A stretch of 36,513 nt of DNA. It comes from Mogibacterium sp. (lineage in GTDB: Bacteria > Bacillota > Clostridia > Peptostreptococcales > Anaerovoracaceae). The notes below the pieces were generated by a model, which was not told the DNA's origin, searched no databases, and was given only the letters and a program-made list of their open reading frames with translations. Positions 6,800 to 15,066 of this stretch are shown piece by piece. The position numbers and the translations under genes were made by a program. Every line of letters starts with the position of its first letter. Positions within the stretch are counted from its first letter, which is position 1. The stretch is taken from the NCBI GenBank assembly GCA_017432075.1, contig JAFRJV010000104.1, positions 1 through 36,513 of the forward strand, given 5' to 3'.

Positions 6800-8826
6800 A
6801 GACAGGACTCTATCCGAAACTGGCGGCAAACAGCATGCGCAAGAACGGAAGACTTTATGCACCATACATCGTGACATGTATCATGATAGTCGCTGTATAC
6901 TATATACTTCACTTTCTAGGGTATTCAGGGATCATGGACGGTATGCCGGGCGGACATACCGCAACCGATATGATGCAGTTGGGCACATATATAATGACTC
7001 TATTTGGACTCCTCTTCCTTTTCTATACTCAGGCAACGCTGATCAAAGGCAGAAAGAAGGAGTTCGGACTGTACAGCATACTGGGGATGAACAGATTCAA
7101 TCTGGGAAGGATACTGTTCTTCGAGACACTGTTCACATGGTCAGCTGCGATAGTCGGCGGGCTTATTGCCGGTATAGGACTTTCCAAACTGGCGGAGCTC
7201 GGGTTCACAAAGCTGATAGAGGCTCCTGTAAGGTATACATTCTCGATATCAGTCAATTCAGTGATCATGACAGTTCTTACTTACAGCGCGATCTTCTGCC
7301 TGATCTACATCAATTCGATAAGGCAGGTGGGCTTTGCAAGTCCGATCGAGCTGGTGACTGCGGACAAAGCAGGCGAGAGACCGCCTAAGTCAAACTGGCT
7401 GGTCGGGATCCTGGGCCTGGTGAGTCTCGGAGCGGGTTACTATATCGCGCTCAGGATACAGCAGCCTATGGCAGCGCTTATGTGGTTCTTCGTTGCTGTG
7501 ATACTGATAATGATCGGCACCTACCTGCTTCTGATAGCTGGATCGGTCATCCTGTGCAGGATGCTGCAGAAAGACAAAGACTATTACTACCGGACGAATC
7601 ATTTTGTGTCGGTTTCGTCGATGATATATCGCATGAAGAGGAATGGCGCAGGGCTTGCGTCGATCTGCATCCTCCTGACGATGATCCTGGTTATGATGTC
7701 ATCGACTTCGGCGCTTTATACAGGAGCGGAGCAGTGTCTCAATGTGCGCTATCCCAACGAAGTAGGAGCCTTCGCATGCAAGTACGGTTATGACGAGAAC
7801 CTTGAGGATCTGGCTGATAAGCTGGATGCTGATCTCAAGGCTGCAGCTGAGGAGCACGGTGCTGAAATCACGAATAATAAGACATATTACGAGTGGTCGA
7901 TCAGCGGCTATTTTGATAACAGCAAGCTGGATGTCACACTCAATTCAAAGTCGAATCTTGCTTTCATCAATTATGACAAGGTGGCACAGATACTGTTTAT
8001 CGATGCAGATGTCTACAACAGAGTATTTGGCTATAACGAGACAGTGGCTCCGGGTGAAGCGCTGGTAGGGACTGCAAAGAACATTGATATCGGTGATGTG
8101 ATAACAATCGGAGATGTTCCGTTCAAGGTCACAAAGAGGATCGATGACAGGATAGCTGAGATCGATCCGGCCGCAGAGGTCTCTGCATCTCCGGGGATCT
8201 TCATGATCGTGAATGATGTCAAGGAAGTAGCAAAGAACTACACCAAATACGCAGACTACGACGGCGAGCCGATGCTGGCATGGTTCTGGGACTGCCGCTT
8301 TGATACAGGCCTTGATGCCGATGAGCAGGTCGCGCTTGCAGATACTTTGGACAAACTGATAAAAGAAGAACTGCAACCGCTGGACTTTGACAACTGCTAC
8401 TGCGAGAGCCATGAGGCAGAACAAGGAGACTTCGTAAGCACATTCGGAGGGCTGTTCTTCCTTGGCATTCTGCTGAGCATCATATTCCTGGTATCCTGCG
8501 TGATCATCATGTATTACAAGCAGGTCTCAGAAGGGTTCGAGGATCAGTCGAGATTCGACATAATGCAGAAGGTAGGGATGACGAAGGAAGACATAAGAAA
8601 GAGCATAAACTCGCAGATGCAGACAGTATTTCTTATCCCGATAATCTTTGCCTGCATACATCTGGCTGTTGTATTACCGATAGTCAATAAGCTGCTTATG
8701 CTGTTCGGACTATTCGACATACCGCGTCTGATCATTTCTTCCGGTGTCTGTATCCTGATATGCAGCATAGTATATGCAGTTATATACAGAGTTACATCTA
8801 ATGCATATTACAGGATCGTATCCTGA
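6796..8826 (+). CDS. Bce-type ABC transporter permease (BceB-like)
   Basis: This 676-aa permease has the BceB layout. TM1 is near residues 20-40 and helices follow to about 160. Two helices (about 200-255) precede a further helix near 285-305. A large extracellular domain then runs from about 310 to 540, and the last three helices are at about 550-575, 610-635 and 640-665. FtsX/MacB-like segments flank the big loop. That loop is thought to recognise the peptide-lipid complex and to pass information to the kinase in the characterised systems. Length and neighbours (regulator, kinase, ATPase) all fit. Specificity (bacitracin, nisin, cationic peptides) cannot be predicted. The stop codon lies inside a stable hairpin. 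Confidence 0.92.
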   Translation: MKTGLYPKLAANSMRKNGRLYAPYIVTCIMIVAVYYILHFLGYSGIMDGMPGGHTATDMMQLGTYIMTLFGLLFLFYTQATLIKGRKKEFGLYSILGMNRFNLGRILFFETLFTWSAAIVGGLIAGIGLSKLAELGFTKLIEAPVRYTFSISVNSVIMTVLTYSAIFCLIYINSIRQVGFASPIELVTADKAGERPPKSNWLVGILGLVSLGAGYYIALRIQQPMAALMWFFVAVILIMIGTYLLLIAGSVILCRMLQKDKDYYYRTNHFVSVSSMIYRMKRNGAGLASICILLTMILVMMSSTSALYTGAEQCLNVRYPNEVGAFACKYGYDENLEDLADKLDADLKAAAEEHGAEITNNKTYYEWSISGYFDNSKLDVTLNSKSNLAFINYDKVAQILFIDADVYNRVFGYNETVAPGEALVGTAKNIDIGDVITIGDVPFKVTKRIDDRIAEIDPAAEVSASPGIFMIVNDVKEVAKNYTKYADYDGEPMLAWFWDCRFDTGLDADEQVALADTLDKLIKEELQPLDFDNCYCESHEAEQGDFVSTFGGLFFLGILLSIIFLVSCVIIMYYKQVSEGFEDQSRFDIMQKVGMTKEDIRKSINSQMQTVFLIPIIFACIHLAVVLPIVNKLLMLFGLFDIPRLIISSGVCILICSIVYAVIYRVTSNAYYRIVS

Positions 8827-8845
8827 GAAAACCAGGATACGATCC
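8813..8845 (+). other. Hairpin over the permease stop codon
   Basis: GGATCGTATCCTG (8813-8825) pairs perfectly with CAGGATACGATCC (8833-8845) around a 7-nt loop. The TGA stop is at the end of the 5' arm. No T-run follows, so this is more likely a 3' mRNA-protecting hairpin than a terminator; the actual terminator lies after repeat copy 4. Confidence 0.6.
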
Positions 8846-8866
8846 TGGGGTAAATCGAACGATAAT

Positions 8867-8945
8867 TGGAGGAATCTTAAATAGATGACTTGAGACCCTT
8901 GCAATCACTGGTGTTCAAAAAAAGCGCTTCTGTACACCTGCTCCA
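8867..8945 (+). ncRNA. 79-nt structured repeat, copy 4
   Basis: It begins TGGAGGAAT, keeps GCAATCACTGG, AAAAAGCGCTTCTGTACA and the terminal CACCTGCTCCA, and is one nt longer than the other copies. The middle (GACTTGAGACCCTTG) has diverged from copies 2 and 3, while both ends stay complementary. It lies downstream of the ABC permease and runs into a strong terminator. Confidence 0.6.
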
Positions 8946-8951
8946 TTATCT

Positions 8952-8985
8952 GGACTTCGGACAAAACTCCGGAGTCTTTTATTTT
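8952..8985 (+). terminator. Terminator after repeat copy 4
   Basis: GACTTCGGA pairs with TCCGGAGTC around a short loop (one G-T pair), followed by TTTTATTTT. This is a classical rho-independent terminator closing the Bce-type operon, and it resembles the one at 4136. Confidence 0.85.
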
Positions 8986-9331
8986 GCCTGGTTTCCTTGA
9001 AAACACAGCACTTAAGACATTCGTTCAAAGTCCATTCAAGTCCATACAGATCCGTGTTGCTGGGGTAAAATGGTGGATGGAACATAATAAATCAGGCTTG
9101 CAACCCTGTTGGTACCTAAAGTATCAAATCCGGATTTAGAGTACCAATTAATTGGTGCTTAATGAAAAAATCCGCTGATAGTTGTATAAATATAATATCA
9201 GCTATAAAGAATCCCATTACTGTTGATACCGTGACCTTCGGCAGGTCTTCGGAAATATCAGGAATCAAGGTTCTCAGGGAAGTGACACAGGATCTGGCAT
9301 ACAGCAATTATGAGAAAAGAGAGGTTATAAG
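8986..9331. other. Intergenic region without a supported gene
   Basis: No convincing gene is present. There is a short inverted repeat TTGGTAC (9109-9115) with GTACCAA (9140-9146), a tandem AGTCCATTCAAGTCCATA (9029 region) and an AT-rich tract with TATAAT (9191-9196) that may serve the downstream gene, although its -35 is poor. An open frame of 66 codons from 9162 lacks a ribosome site and overlaps the next gene, so it is not called. The region may be a decayed remnant. Confidence 0.4.
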
Positions 9332-10201
9332 ATGTACGGGGCGATTCTCGGAGATATCATAGGAAGCATCTATGAACAAAACGGAATAAAGAGCAAAGAT
9401 TTTGAGCTCTTTGGTCCCAATAATAGTTTTACAGATGATACAGTAATGACGATCGCTGTTGCGGAAGGCTATATGTTCTTCCTGCGCGACAACTATCCTG
9501 ACTTTTATGAGGGGAAGTCAGGGGATGGGGACGGATCCCGGAGTGCAGCACCATTCTCGATCGATGATGACCGGATCCCTGCTCTGAAGGCTTCGATAGT
9601 AAGAAGTATGGTATTCTGGGGGAGGAAATATCCTTATGCGGGATACGGCAGAAATTTCATCCGCTGGCTGAAATACAACCCGAAACCGTATTTCAGCTGG
9701 GGCAACGGATCTGCGATGAGAACATCATCGGCAGCCTGGATCTTTGATGATATTAATACTGCAAGGAAGATGGCTGCAGTACAGTCGGAGGTCTCTCACA
9801 ATCATCCGGCAGGCATCATCGGCGCAGAGGCAATAACATCTGCGATATTCCTTGCAAGGACCGGAAGCACCAAGGAAGAGATAAGAGATTACATTACGAA
9901 AGAATTCGGATACGACCTTGCCCGTACTGTGGACGGAATAAGGCCTGGGTACAACTTCGATATATCCTGCCAGGGAAGTGTTCCTGAAGCTATTATTTCC
10001 TTCCTTGACGGTGAGGATTTTATAGATACAGTAAGAAATGCAGTGTCTCTCGGCGGTGATTCGGACACTCTCGGTGCGATGGCAGGTTCAATCGCGGAGG
10101 CGTATTTCGGAGTGCCGGAAGAACTCAAGGCAAAGTGCGAGACATATCTGCCTAAGATGATGCTCGATACATTGCACACCTTCAGAAAACGCTGGCAGTA
10201 G
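9332..10201 (+). CDS. ADP-ribosylglycohydrolase family protein
   Basis: This 289-aa cytoplasmic hydrolase is of the DraG/ARH type, which removes ADP-ribose from proteins or small molecules using two Mg ions. The metal ligands are visible: GDIIGS (7-12), FTDDT (33-37) and GGDSDTLGAM (241-250, Asp243/Asp245/Thr246). HNHPAG (156-161) and GNGSAMR (124-130) are also conserved. A glycine- and acid-rich segment (about 61-80) is probably a surface loop. The ribosome site is GAGAGG. It leads a small cluster with a membrane protein and a HAD phosphatase. No ADP-ribosyltransferase is seen nearby, so nucleotide-sugar clean-up is as likely as reversal of protein modification. Confidence 0.9.
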   Translation: MYGAILGDIIGSIYEQNGIKSKDFELFGPNNSFTDDTVMTIAVAEGYMFFLRDNYPDFYEGKSGDGDGSRSAAPFSIDDDRIPALKASIVRSMVFWGRKYPYAGYGRNFIRWLKYNPKPYFSWGNGSAMRTSSAAWIFDDINTARKMAAVQSEVSHNHPAGIIGAEAITSAIFLARTGSTKEEIRDYITKEFGYDLARTVDGIRPGYNFDISCQGSVPEAIISFLDGEDFIDTVRNAVSLGGDSDTLGAMAGSIAEAYFGVPEELKAKCETYLPKMMLDTLHTFRKRWQ

Positions 10202-10248
10202 TTCAGACATGATATTGTCTAATAAATAATTAAAGGAGCCTGATAACA

Positions 10249-10758
10249 ATGATTCAACTGCATATAGAAAAAGAAAGCGATTTATATAATTCCTACGATC
10301 CTTCCGGGATGAGGATCAATGAAGGCGTATATCACTACCTGAAATCATTTTGTTCGCCTCTTGATGCTTCGAAACACGTTCATGACACTCTTCAGATCGT
10401 TACGGACACTCCGATAGATGCGGACAGGTTTCAGAAGGTTCTTCATGATGCTGTTGAAAAGGACATTGCGGAATTTGACAGGCAGATAGCCAGGAACAAC
10501 CGGAGAGCTATATGGGAATGTGTTTTTGGTGTTTTATTCTGCGCTCTCGGTATAATGCTTTCGCTCTACCTGGATCAGCTGCTTTTGACGATCATTTCGC
10601 TTCTCGGTACTATGGGCGTCAAAGATGCCGTCACGATCGTTACGACGTTTAATCACGACCTTAAAAATCTGAAAAAACTGCTGGAACCTATCAGAGACAT
10701 CAGGCTGGAAGTGATCAGGGATAAATCAGACGATAACCGGAGGAGGTCAGGACAATGA
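10249..10758 (+). CDS. Two-helix membrane protein of unknown function
   Basis: The protein has 169 aa. Residues 1-85 are soluble and acidic, with a pattern (MIQLHIEKESDLYNSYDPSGMRINEGVYHYL) seen in small Clostridia proteins of unknown role. Two membrane helices follow at about 88-107 and 109-127, separated by the short DQLL, and then a basic tail. The start follows AAAGGAG. Its stop overlaps the HAD gene start (ATGA), so the two are co-translated. I recognise no named family. It could tether a partner at the membrane, but nothing in the sequence shows which. Confidence 0.75.
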   Translation: MIQLHIEKESDLYNSYDPSGMRINEGVYHYLKSFCSPLDASKHVHDTLQIVTDTPIDADRFQKVLHDAVEKDIAEFDRQIARNNRRAIWECVFGVLFCALGIMLSLYLDQLLLTIISLLGTMGVKDAVTIVTTFNHDLKNLKKLLEPIRDIRLEVIRDKSDDNRRRSGQ

Positions 10759-11396
10759 AATACAAATACTACCTGTTTGATCTTGATGGAACCCTGACCG
10801 ATTCCGGCATTGGCATAACCAACTCTGTCATGTATGCGCTGGAAAAGTTCGGCATACATATATCAGACAGAAGCGAGCTCTATCCGTTCATCGGTCCGCC
10901 GCTTACTGATTCATTCAGAAAGTATTTTGACTTTACTGAGGATCAGGCGCTTCAGGCTGTTGAATACTACAGAGAATATTTCCGTGCAGGCGGGATCTTT
11001 GAAAACGAGGTATATAAAGGAATACCGGAGATGCTGGAAGAACTGAAGGCCCGGAACGCAGTAATTGCGCTTTCCACATCCAAGCCGTATGAATTTTCGG
11101 TCCAGATACTTGAGCACTTTGGCCTGCGTCAGTACTTTGACTTTATCGGAGCGGCAACTATGGATGGGCGCGTCAGCAAAAAAGCAGATGTTATCAGGCA
11201 GATCCTCGATGAGCTGGGAGATATAGATGCGGCATCTGTTCTGATGGTCGGCGACAGGGATCAGGATGTTGACGGGGCGAAAGCAAACCATCTGCACTGT
11301 GCCGGAGTGCTGTGGGGGTACGGAAGTAAAGATGAACTGATGAATGCAGGAGCAGACTACATAGTTTCCGTACCATCAGATATTCCTGTTCTATAA
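10755..11396 (+). CDS. HAD-superfamily phosphatase (phosphoglycolate phosphatase-like)
   Basis: This 213-aa HAD subfamily IA hydrolase has motif I with Asp9 nucleophile and Asp11 (FDLDGTLTDSG), motif II in ALSTSKP, a Lys in VSKKADVI (motif III) and motif IV GDRDQDVDGA. The helical cap lies between motifs I and II. Such enzymes dephosphorylate small metabolites (phosphoglycolate, nucleotides, sugar phosphates). GITNSVMYAL and the short length resemble the PNPase/phosphoglycolate phosphatase group in Firmicutes. The 4-nt overlap with the membrane protein links them. With the ADP-ribosylglycohydrolase upstream, a role in nucleotide or sugar-phosphate housekeeping is possible, but the substrate is not determined. 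Confidence 0.88.
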   Translation: MKYKYYLFDLDGTLTDSGIGITNSVMYALEKFGIHISDRSELYPFIGPPLTDSFRKYFDFTEDQALQAVEYYREYFRAGGIFENEVYKGIPEMLEELKARNAVIALSTSKPYEFSVQILEHFGLRQYFDFIGAATMDGRVSKKADVIRQILDELGDIDAASVLMVGDRDQDVDGAKANHLHCAGVLWGYGSKDELMNAGADYIVSVPSDIPVL

Positions 11397-11421
11397 ACAA
11401 CTGCTGACCGGAGACAATACT

Positions 11422-13137
11422 ATGATAAGAAAATGGTGGCATGACAAAACAGCGTATCAGATATATCCGAAAAGCTTCTGTGATTCCAACGGAGACGGAG
11501 TCGGAGATATTCAGGGTATTATATCCCGTCTCGATTATCTGAAATCGCTTGGTGTTGATATAATATGGATCTCGCCGTGCTATCCTTCTCCGTGGGCGGA
11601 TCAGGGGTATGATATTTCCGATTACTATAATGTAGATCCAAGATTCGGCACCATGGATGACATGGATCAGCTGATCAGAGAGGCGCGCAGGCGTGACATG
11701 TATATACTGATGGATCTGGTAGTGAACCACTGCTCGGATGAGCATGAGTGGTTCAGGAAAGCCTGCGAGGACCCTGACGGCAAATTTGGGAAGTACTTTT
11801 ACATCGAGGATATGGATCCATCGGGTGGGGTGCCGTGCAACTGGCGCTCTGCTTTCGGAGGCTCTGTCTGGGAACCGCTTCCGGGTCATCCGGATAAGTG
11901 CTACCTCCACATTTTTCACAAAAAACAGCCCGATCTGAACTGGGAAAACCCCGAAGTGCGCGAAGAAGTGTATGACATCATAAAGTGGTGGATGGAACGA
12001 GGCATTGCGGGGTTCAGGATCGATGCCATAATCGACATCAAAAAGGCACTGCCTTTCAGGGACTATGAAGCCGGGAGAGATGACGGCCTGTGCGATATAA
12101 GCGCAATGCTTGAGAATGCCGAGGGTATCGGAGAATTCCTCGGCGAAATGAGAGATGTGGCTTTTGCACCATATAAGGCTCTCACGATAGGCGAAGTGTT
12201 CAATGAGAAGTATGATGAACTGGAAGATTTCATAGGGGAAAACGGGTATTTTTCTTCGATGTTCGACTTCTCTCATGTGGTGGAAGGGCAGAGCCGTCTC
12301 GGCTGCTATGCACACAGGAGGATCGGTGTTGATGATTATAAGCGCTGCGTCTTTGCTGCACAAAAAAGAATAGGAGATACGGGCTTCTTCTCAAACGTGA
12401 TCGAGAACCACGACAGACCGCGTGCGGCAAGTTATTACCTGCCGGAATCAGGAAGGACGGAAGCAGGCAAAAAGTGTCTCGCGCTGGCATATTTCATGCT
12501 CAGAGGCCTTCCTTTTATTTATCAGGGACAGGAGATCGGCATGGAAAATACCGTATTCAGTTCACCTTACGAATTCGATGATATCGGAACTATCGGTGAG
12601 TATCACGTATCGATCGATGCGGGCCTGAGCGAAGAAGAAGCTATGAAGGTGGCGAGCCTGTATTCGAGAGACAATGCCAGAACGCCGATGCAGTGGAATG
12701 ACGGACATAATGCCGGATTCAGCGAGGCGGATCCGTGGCTGCCGGTCAATCCGAATCATAAGCTGATAAATGCGAACGAACAGACTGAGCGCTCTGATTC
12801 CGTTTACAGTTTTTACAGACAGCTCATCGCGCTGAGGAAGGATCCTGAATACCGGGAGACTTTGGTCTGGGGGGATTTTGAACCGGCGTATGAAGACAGG
12901 GAAGGCTTGATTGCGTATTGCCGCAGGGCGGATCGCAATTTGCTGATACTTGCCAACCTCAAATCAGAACCTGAAAAGATAGACATAGGCTGTGAGTACA
13001 GGATCCTCCTGGACAATCTGGATCCGGTCATTACGCATAAGGACGAGACACAGCGCAGCATACAGCTGCAGGCCTGGCAGGGCGTGCTCCTGGAGTTAAT
13101 ACATCCTGCTTTTGAGAAAAAACACAAAATTGGATAA
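11422..13137 (+). CDS. GH13 alpha-glucosidase (oligosaccharide hydrolase)
   Basis: This 571-aa cytoplasmic GH13 subfamily 31-type enzyme releases glucose from short alpha-glucosides. The nucleophile is Asp201 (GFRIDAI), the acid/base Glu258 (TIGEVF) and the transition-state Asp331 (ENHDRPR). The calcium-type loop DSNGDGVGD (21-29) and the substrate motifs WISPCYPSP and DLVVNHCSDEH are present. The residue after the nucleophile is Ala202. In this family Val there favours alpha-1,6 links, while Ala or Thr favours alpha-1,4, so maltose-type substrates are likelier than isomaltose (inference). Trehalose-6-phosphate hydrolase is a possible alternative. It starts 25 nt after the HAD gene with GGAG nearby. 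No sugar transporter adjoins it. Confidence 0.9.
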   Translation: MIRKWWHDKTAYQIYPKSFCDSNGDGVGDIQGIISRLDYLKSLGVDIIWISPCYPSPWADQGYDISDYYNVDPRFGTMDDMDQLIREARRRDMYILMDLVVNHCSDEHEWFRKACEDPDGKFGKYFYIEDMDPSGGVPCNWRSAFGGSVWEPLPGHPDKCYLHIFHKKQPDLNWENPEVREEVYDIIKWWMERGIAGFRIDAIIDIKKALPFRDYEAGRDDGLCDISAMLENAEGIGEFLGEMRDVAFAPYKALTIGEVFNEKYDELEDFIGENGYFSSMFDFSHVVEGQSRLGCYAHRRIGVDDYKRCVFAAQKRIGDTGFFSNVIENHDRPRAASYYLPESGRTEAGKKCLALAYFMLRGLPFIYQGQEIGMENTVFSSPYEFDDIGTIGEYHVSIDAGLSEEEAMKVASLYSRDNARTPMQWNDGHNAGFSEADPWLPVNPNHKLINANEQTERSDSVYSFYRQLIALRKDPEYRETLVWGDFEPAYEDREGLIAYCRRADRNLLILANLKSEPEKIDIGCEYRILLDNLDPVITHKDETQRSIQLQAWQGVLLELIHPAFEKKHKIG

Positions 13138-13155
13138 CAATTTAACCTGAAATTG

Positions 13156-13184
13156 TTGACGGTTAACAAATTCAATGCTAAATT
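13156..13184 (+). promoter_or_regulatory. Promoter of the trpB T-box leader
   Basis: TTGACG (13156-13161), a 17-bp spacer and TAAATT (13179-13184) make a strong sigma-A promoter 20 nt before the T-box leader. The -35 overlaps the right arm of a perfect 8-bp inverted repeat (AACAATTT 13136-13143, AAATTGTT 13150-13157), which could be an operator. Confidence 0.75.
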
Positions 13185-13199
13185 ATCATTAATTTAATA

Positions 13200-13500
13200 C
13201 CAATAAACCTTTGAGGGAGAGTGAGTAGGTCACGATACTTACATATGAGCGAGCTGCCGATGGTGAGAGGGCGGCATGGAAAGGCGTAACTGAATGGACT
13301 CCTGAGGGCGACAGGAAAGGGATGAAGATCCTGAGTATGGGAGACGGAGAGAAAACTTCGTTAACAAATGATGCATATGATGGTATGCAGTGAGTGGGCA
13401 GGGGCGACCCTGTCAAGCCGGGTGGCACCGCAGAAGTATTGTATTATCGTGCTTCTGTCCCAGCATGTATTTTGCCGGGACGGGAGCATTTTTGTTTCTC
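13200..13500 (+). promoter_or_regulatory. T-box riboswitch, tRNA-Trp specific
   Basis: This is a full T-box leader upstream of trpB. Stem I starts near GAGGGAGAGTGAGTAGG. Its specifier loop reads GAATGGACTCC, with codon TGG (Trp) at 13295-13297 flanked by A residues. The T-box sequence GGGTGGCACCGC lies at 13420-13431. Its bulge TGGC would pair with a GCCA acceptor end, and bacterial tRNA-Trp has discriminator G73, so the two recognition sites agree. The terminator (13451-13496; TGCTTCTGTCCC with GGGACGGGAGCA, then TTTTT) ends before the gene. Uncharged tRNA-Trp would stabilise the antiterminator and turn on trpB. Confidence 0.93.
13451..13496 (+). terminator. T-box attenuator terminator
   Basis: TGCTTCTGTCCCAGC pairs with GCCGGGACGGGAGCA, followed by TTTTTG. 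This is the regulated terminator of the T-box leader. Its 5' part follows directly after the T-box sequence that forms the competing antiterminator. Confidence 0.88.
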
Positions 13501-13585
13501 CCTTTCAGGCACAGGGCAGTGCTTTGATAAGGCTTGCCCGCATACATTAACTCACAAACCGGAGACTGGAGAAAAGGAGAACAAA

Positions 13586-14953
13586 ATGGAAAACTACCGC
13601 ATCTATCTGACAGAGGAAGAGATCCCTACACATTATTACAATCTGAGAGCAGATATGAAGAAAAAGCCCGCGCCGCTGCTCAACCCGGGCACGATGCAGC
13701 CTATGACAGCGGAAGAGCTTACAGGCGTCTTTTGTGAGGAACTGGTAGCTCAGGAGCTCGATAATGATACAAGATACATCGAGATCCCGGAGGAAATACG
13801 AGACTATTACAAGACTTACAGGCCGTCTCCTGTTGTCCGCGCGTACAACCTGGAGAAGGCACTCGGAACACCGGCAGCTATCTACTTCAAGTTCGAGGGA
13901 AATAACACTTCCGGATCGCATAAGCTCAACTCGGCAGCAGCTCAGGCATACTATGCCAAAAAGCAGGGCCTGAAAGGAATCACGACTGAGACCGGCGCCG
14001 GTCAGTGGGGTACGGCTATGTCGATGGCATGCGCGCACTTCGGACTTGAGTGCAAGGTGTTCATGGTCAAGGGATCGTATGAACAGAAGCCGTTCCGCCG
14101 CGAGGTGATGCGTACGTACGGCGCAGATGTTGTTGCTTCTCCGTCAGACACTACGCAGGTGGGGCGTGCTCTCCTCGAGCAGTTCCCGGGAACAACAGGG
14201 AGTCTGGGATGTGCGATCTCAGAGGCCGTGGAAGTCGCTGTTGGGACGGAGGGATACAGGTATGTCCTCGGCAGTGTGCTCAATCAGGTCTTGCTGCATC
14301 AGAGTGTAATAGGTCAGGAGGCATATACAGCACTTCAGAAAGCCGGAGTGAAACCGGACATAATCATCGGATGCACCGGAGGCGGGTCAAATCTGGGAGG
14401 GCTCATTGCGCCATTTATGGGAGAGAAACTCAGAGGCGAGAAAGACTACCGGTTTATTGCAGCTGAGCCTGCTTCATGCCCAAGCCTGACCAGGGGCAAA
14501 TACCTGTATGACTTCTGCGATACGGGCAATGTATGCCCGCTCGCCAAAATGTATACTCTCGGAAATAAATTTATTCCTTCTCCGATACATGCAGGCGGAC
14601 TCAGATTTCATGGCATGAGTACTATAATCTCGGAACTGTATGACCAGGGCATGATGGAAGCAGTCGCATATGAGCAGACAGAAGTTTTCGAGGCTGCTGA
14701 AATGTTCGCAAGAGCAGAGGGCATACTCCCGGCTCCTGAAAGCAGCCATGCAATCAAAGCTGCCATAGATACCGCACTCGAATGTAAAGAGAGCGGAGAA
14801 GCTAAGACTATACTGTTCGGACTTTCCGGGACAGGTTATTTTGATCTTGTTGCCTATCAGCAGTTCAACGACGGCACCATGACGGACTATATCCCTACCG
14901 ATGAAGATCTGGCAGAAGCGATCAAATGCGTTCCGCCTCAGCCTGCAGAATAA
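13586..14953 (+). CDS. trpB: Tryptophan synthase beta chain, TrpB2 type
   Basis: This PLP enzyme joins indole and serine to make tryptophan. The 455-aa length and the N-terminal extension (IYLTEEEIPTHYYNLRADM) mark the TrpB2 group rather than the ~400-aa TrpB1. The PLP Lys113 sits in SGSHKLNSA, the catalytic Glu135 in TETGAGQWG, and the phosphate-binding glycine loop is CTGGGSNLGG. The start is the ATG after AAAGGAGAAC; a longer open frame upstream runs through the T-box and is not coding. No trpA or other trp gene is adjacent, so it may salvage free indole or pair with a distant TrpA. Expression is controlled by the tRNA-Trp T-box. Confidence 0.93.
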   Translation: MENYRIYLTEEEIPTHYYNLRADMKKKPAPLLNPGTMQPMTAEELTGVFCEELVAQELDNDTRYIEIPEEIRDYYKTYRPSPVVRAYNLEKALGTPAAIYFKFEGNNTSGSHKLNSAAAQAYYAKKQGLKGITTETGAGQWGTAMSMACAHFGLECKVFMVKGSYEQKPFRREVMRTYGADVVASPSDTTQVGRALLEQFPGTTGSLGCAISEAVEVAVGTEGYRYVLGSVLNQVLLHQSVIGQEAYTALQKAGVKPDIIIGCTGGGSNLGGLIAPFMGEKLRGEKDYRFIAAEPASCPSLTRGKYLYDFCDTGNVCPLAKMYTLGNKFIPSPIHAGGLRFHGMSTIISELYDQGMMEAVAYEQTEVFEAAEMFARAEGILPAPESSHAIKAAIDTALECKESGEAKTILFGLSGTGYFDLVAYQQFNDGTMTDYIPTDEDLAEAIKCVPPQPAE

Positions 14954-14959
14954 ATTCTG

Positions 14960-14968
14960 TGCTATAAT
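14960..14968 (+). promoter_or_regulatory. Extended -10 promoter after trpB
   Basis: TGCTATAAT is a consensus extended -10 (TGn plus TATAAT) seven nt past the trpB stop. A transcript would begin near 14975 and run straight into the hairpin at 14985. It could produce a very short RNA or act as an attenuated promoter for the operon that starts at 15067. Confidence 0.55.
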
Positions 14969-14984
14969 ATATAAGATGTTTGCT

Positions 14985-15036
14985 GGTGGCCGGCCTGTTT
15001 GAGTAATACACTGCAAACGCCGGCCGCTGTTTTTTC
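14985..15036 (+). terminator. Terminator between trpB and the xyloside locus
   Basis: GTGGCCGGC and GTTTG (5' arm, to 15001) pair with CAAAC and GCCGGCCGC (15014-15028), followed by TTTTTT. It is a strong terminator for trpB. The segment GTTTGC (14978-14983) could instead pair with GCAAAC (15013-15018), opening the upper stem, so it may also work as an attenuator. Confidence 0.85.
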
Positions 15037-15066
15037 TATAAAATAATAGCAGTACCAGAGGTAACA

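Noticed and set aside
1290-8945. The 78-nt repeats as a CRISPR array or known riboswitch
   Set aside because: Copies are kilobases apart with genes between, so not CRISPR; the motifs do not fit the fluoride, THF, TPP, SAM, c-di-GMP or guanidine riboswitch patterns I know.
9162-9362. 66-codon frame before the ADP-ribosylglycohydrolase
   Set aside because: No ribosome site, overlaps the real gene by 31 nt, and the protein has no recognisable pattern.
11194-12363. 389-codon open frame antisense to the GH13 gene
   Set aside because: It spans two genes on the other strand and shows no family motifs, while GH13 has all catalytic motifs.
13394-13585. Upstream extension of trpB
   Set aside because: The in-frame extension runs through the T-box and its terminator; the ATG at 13586 has AAAGGAG.
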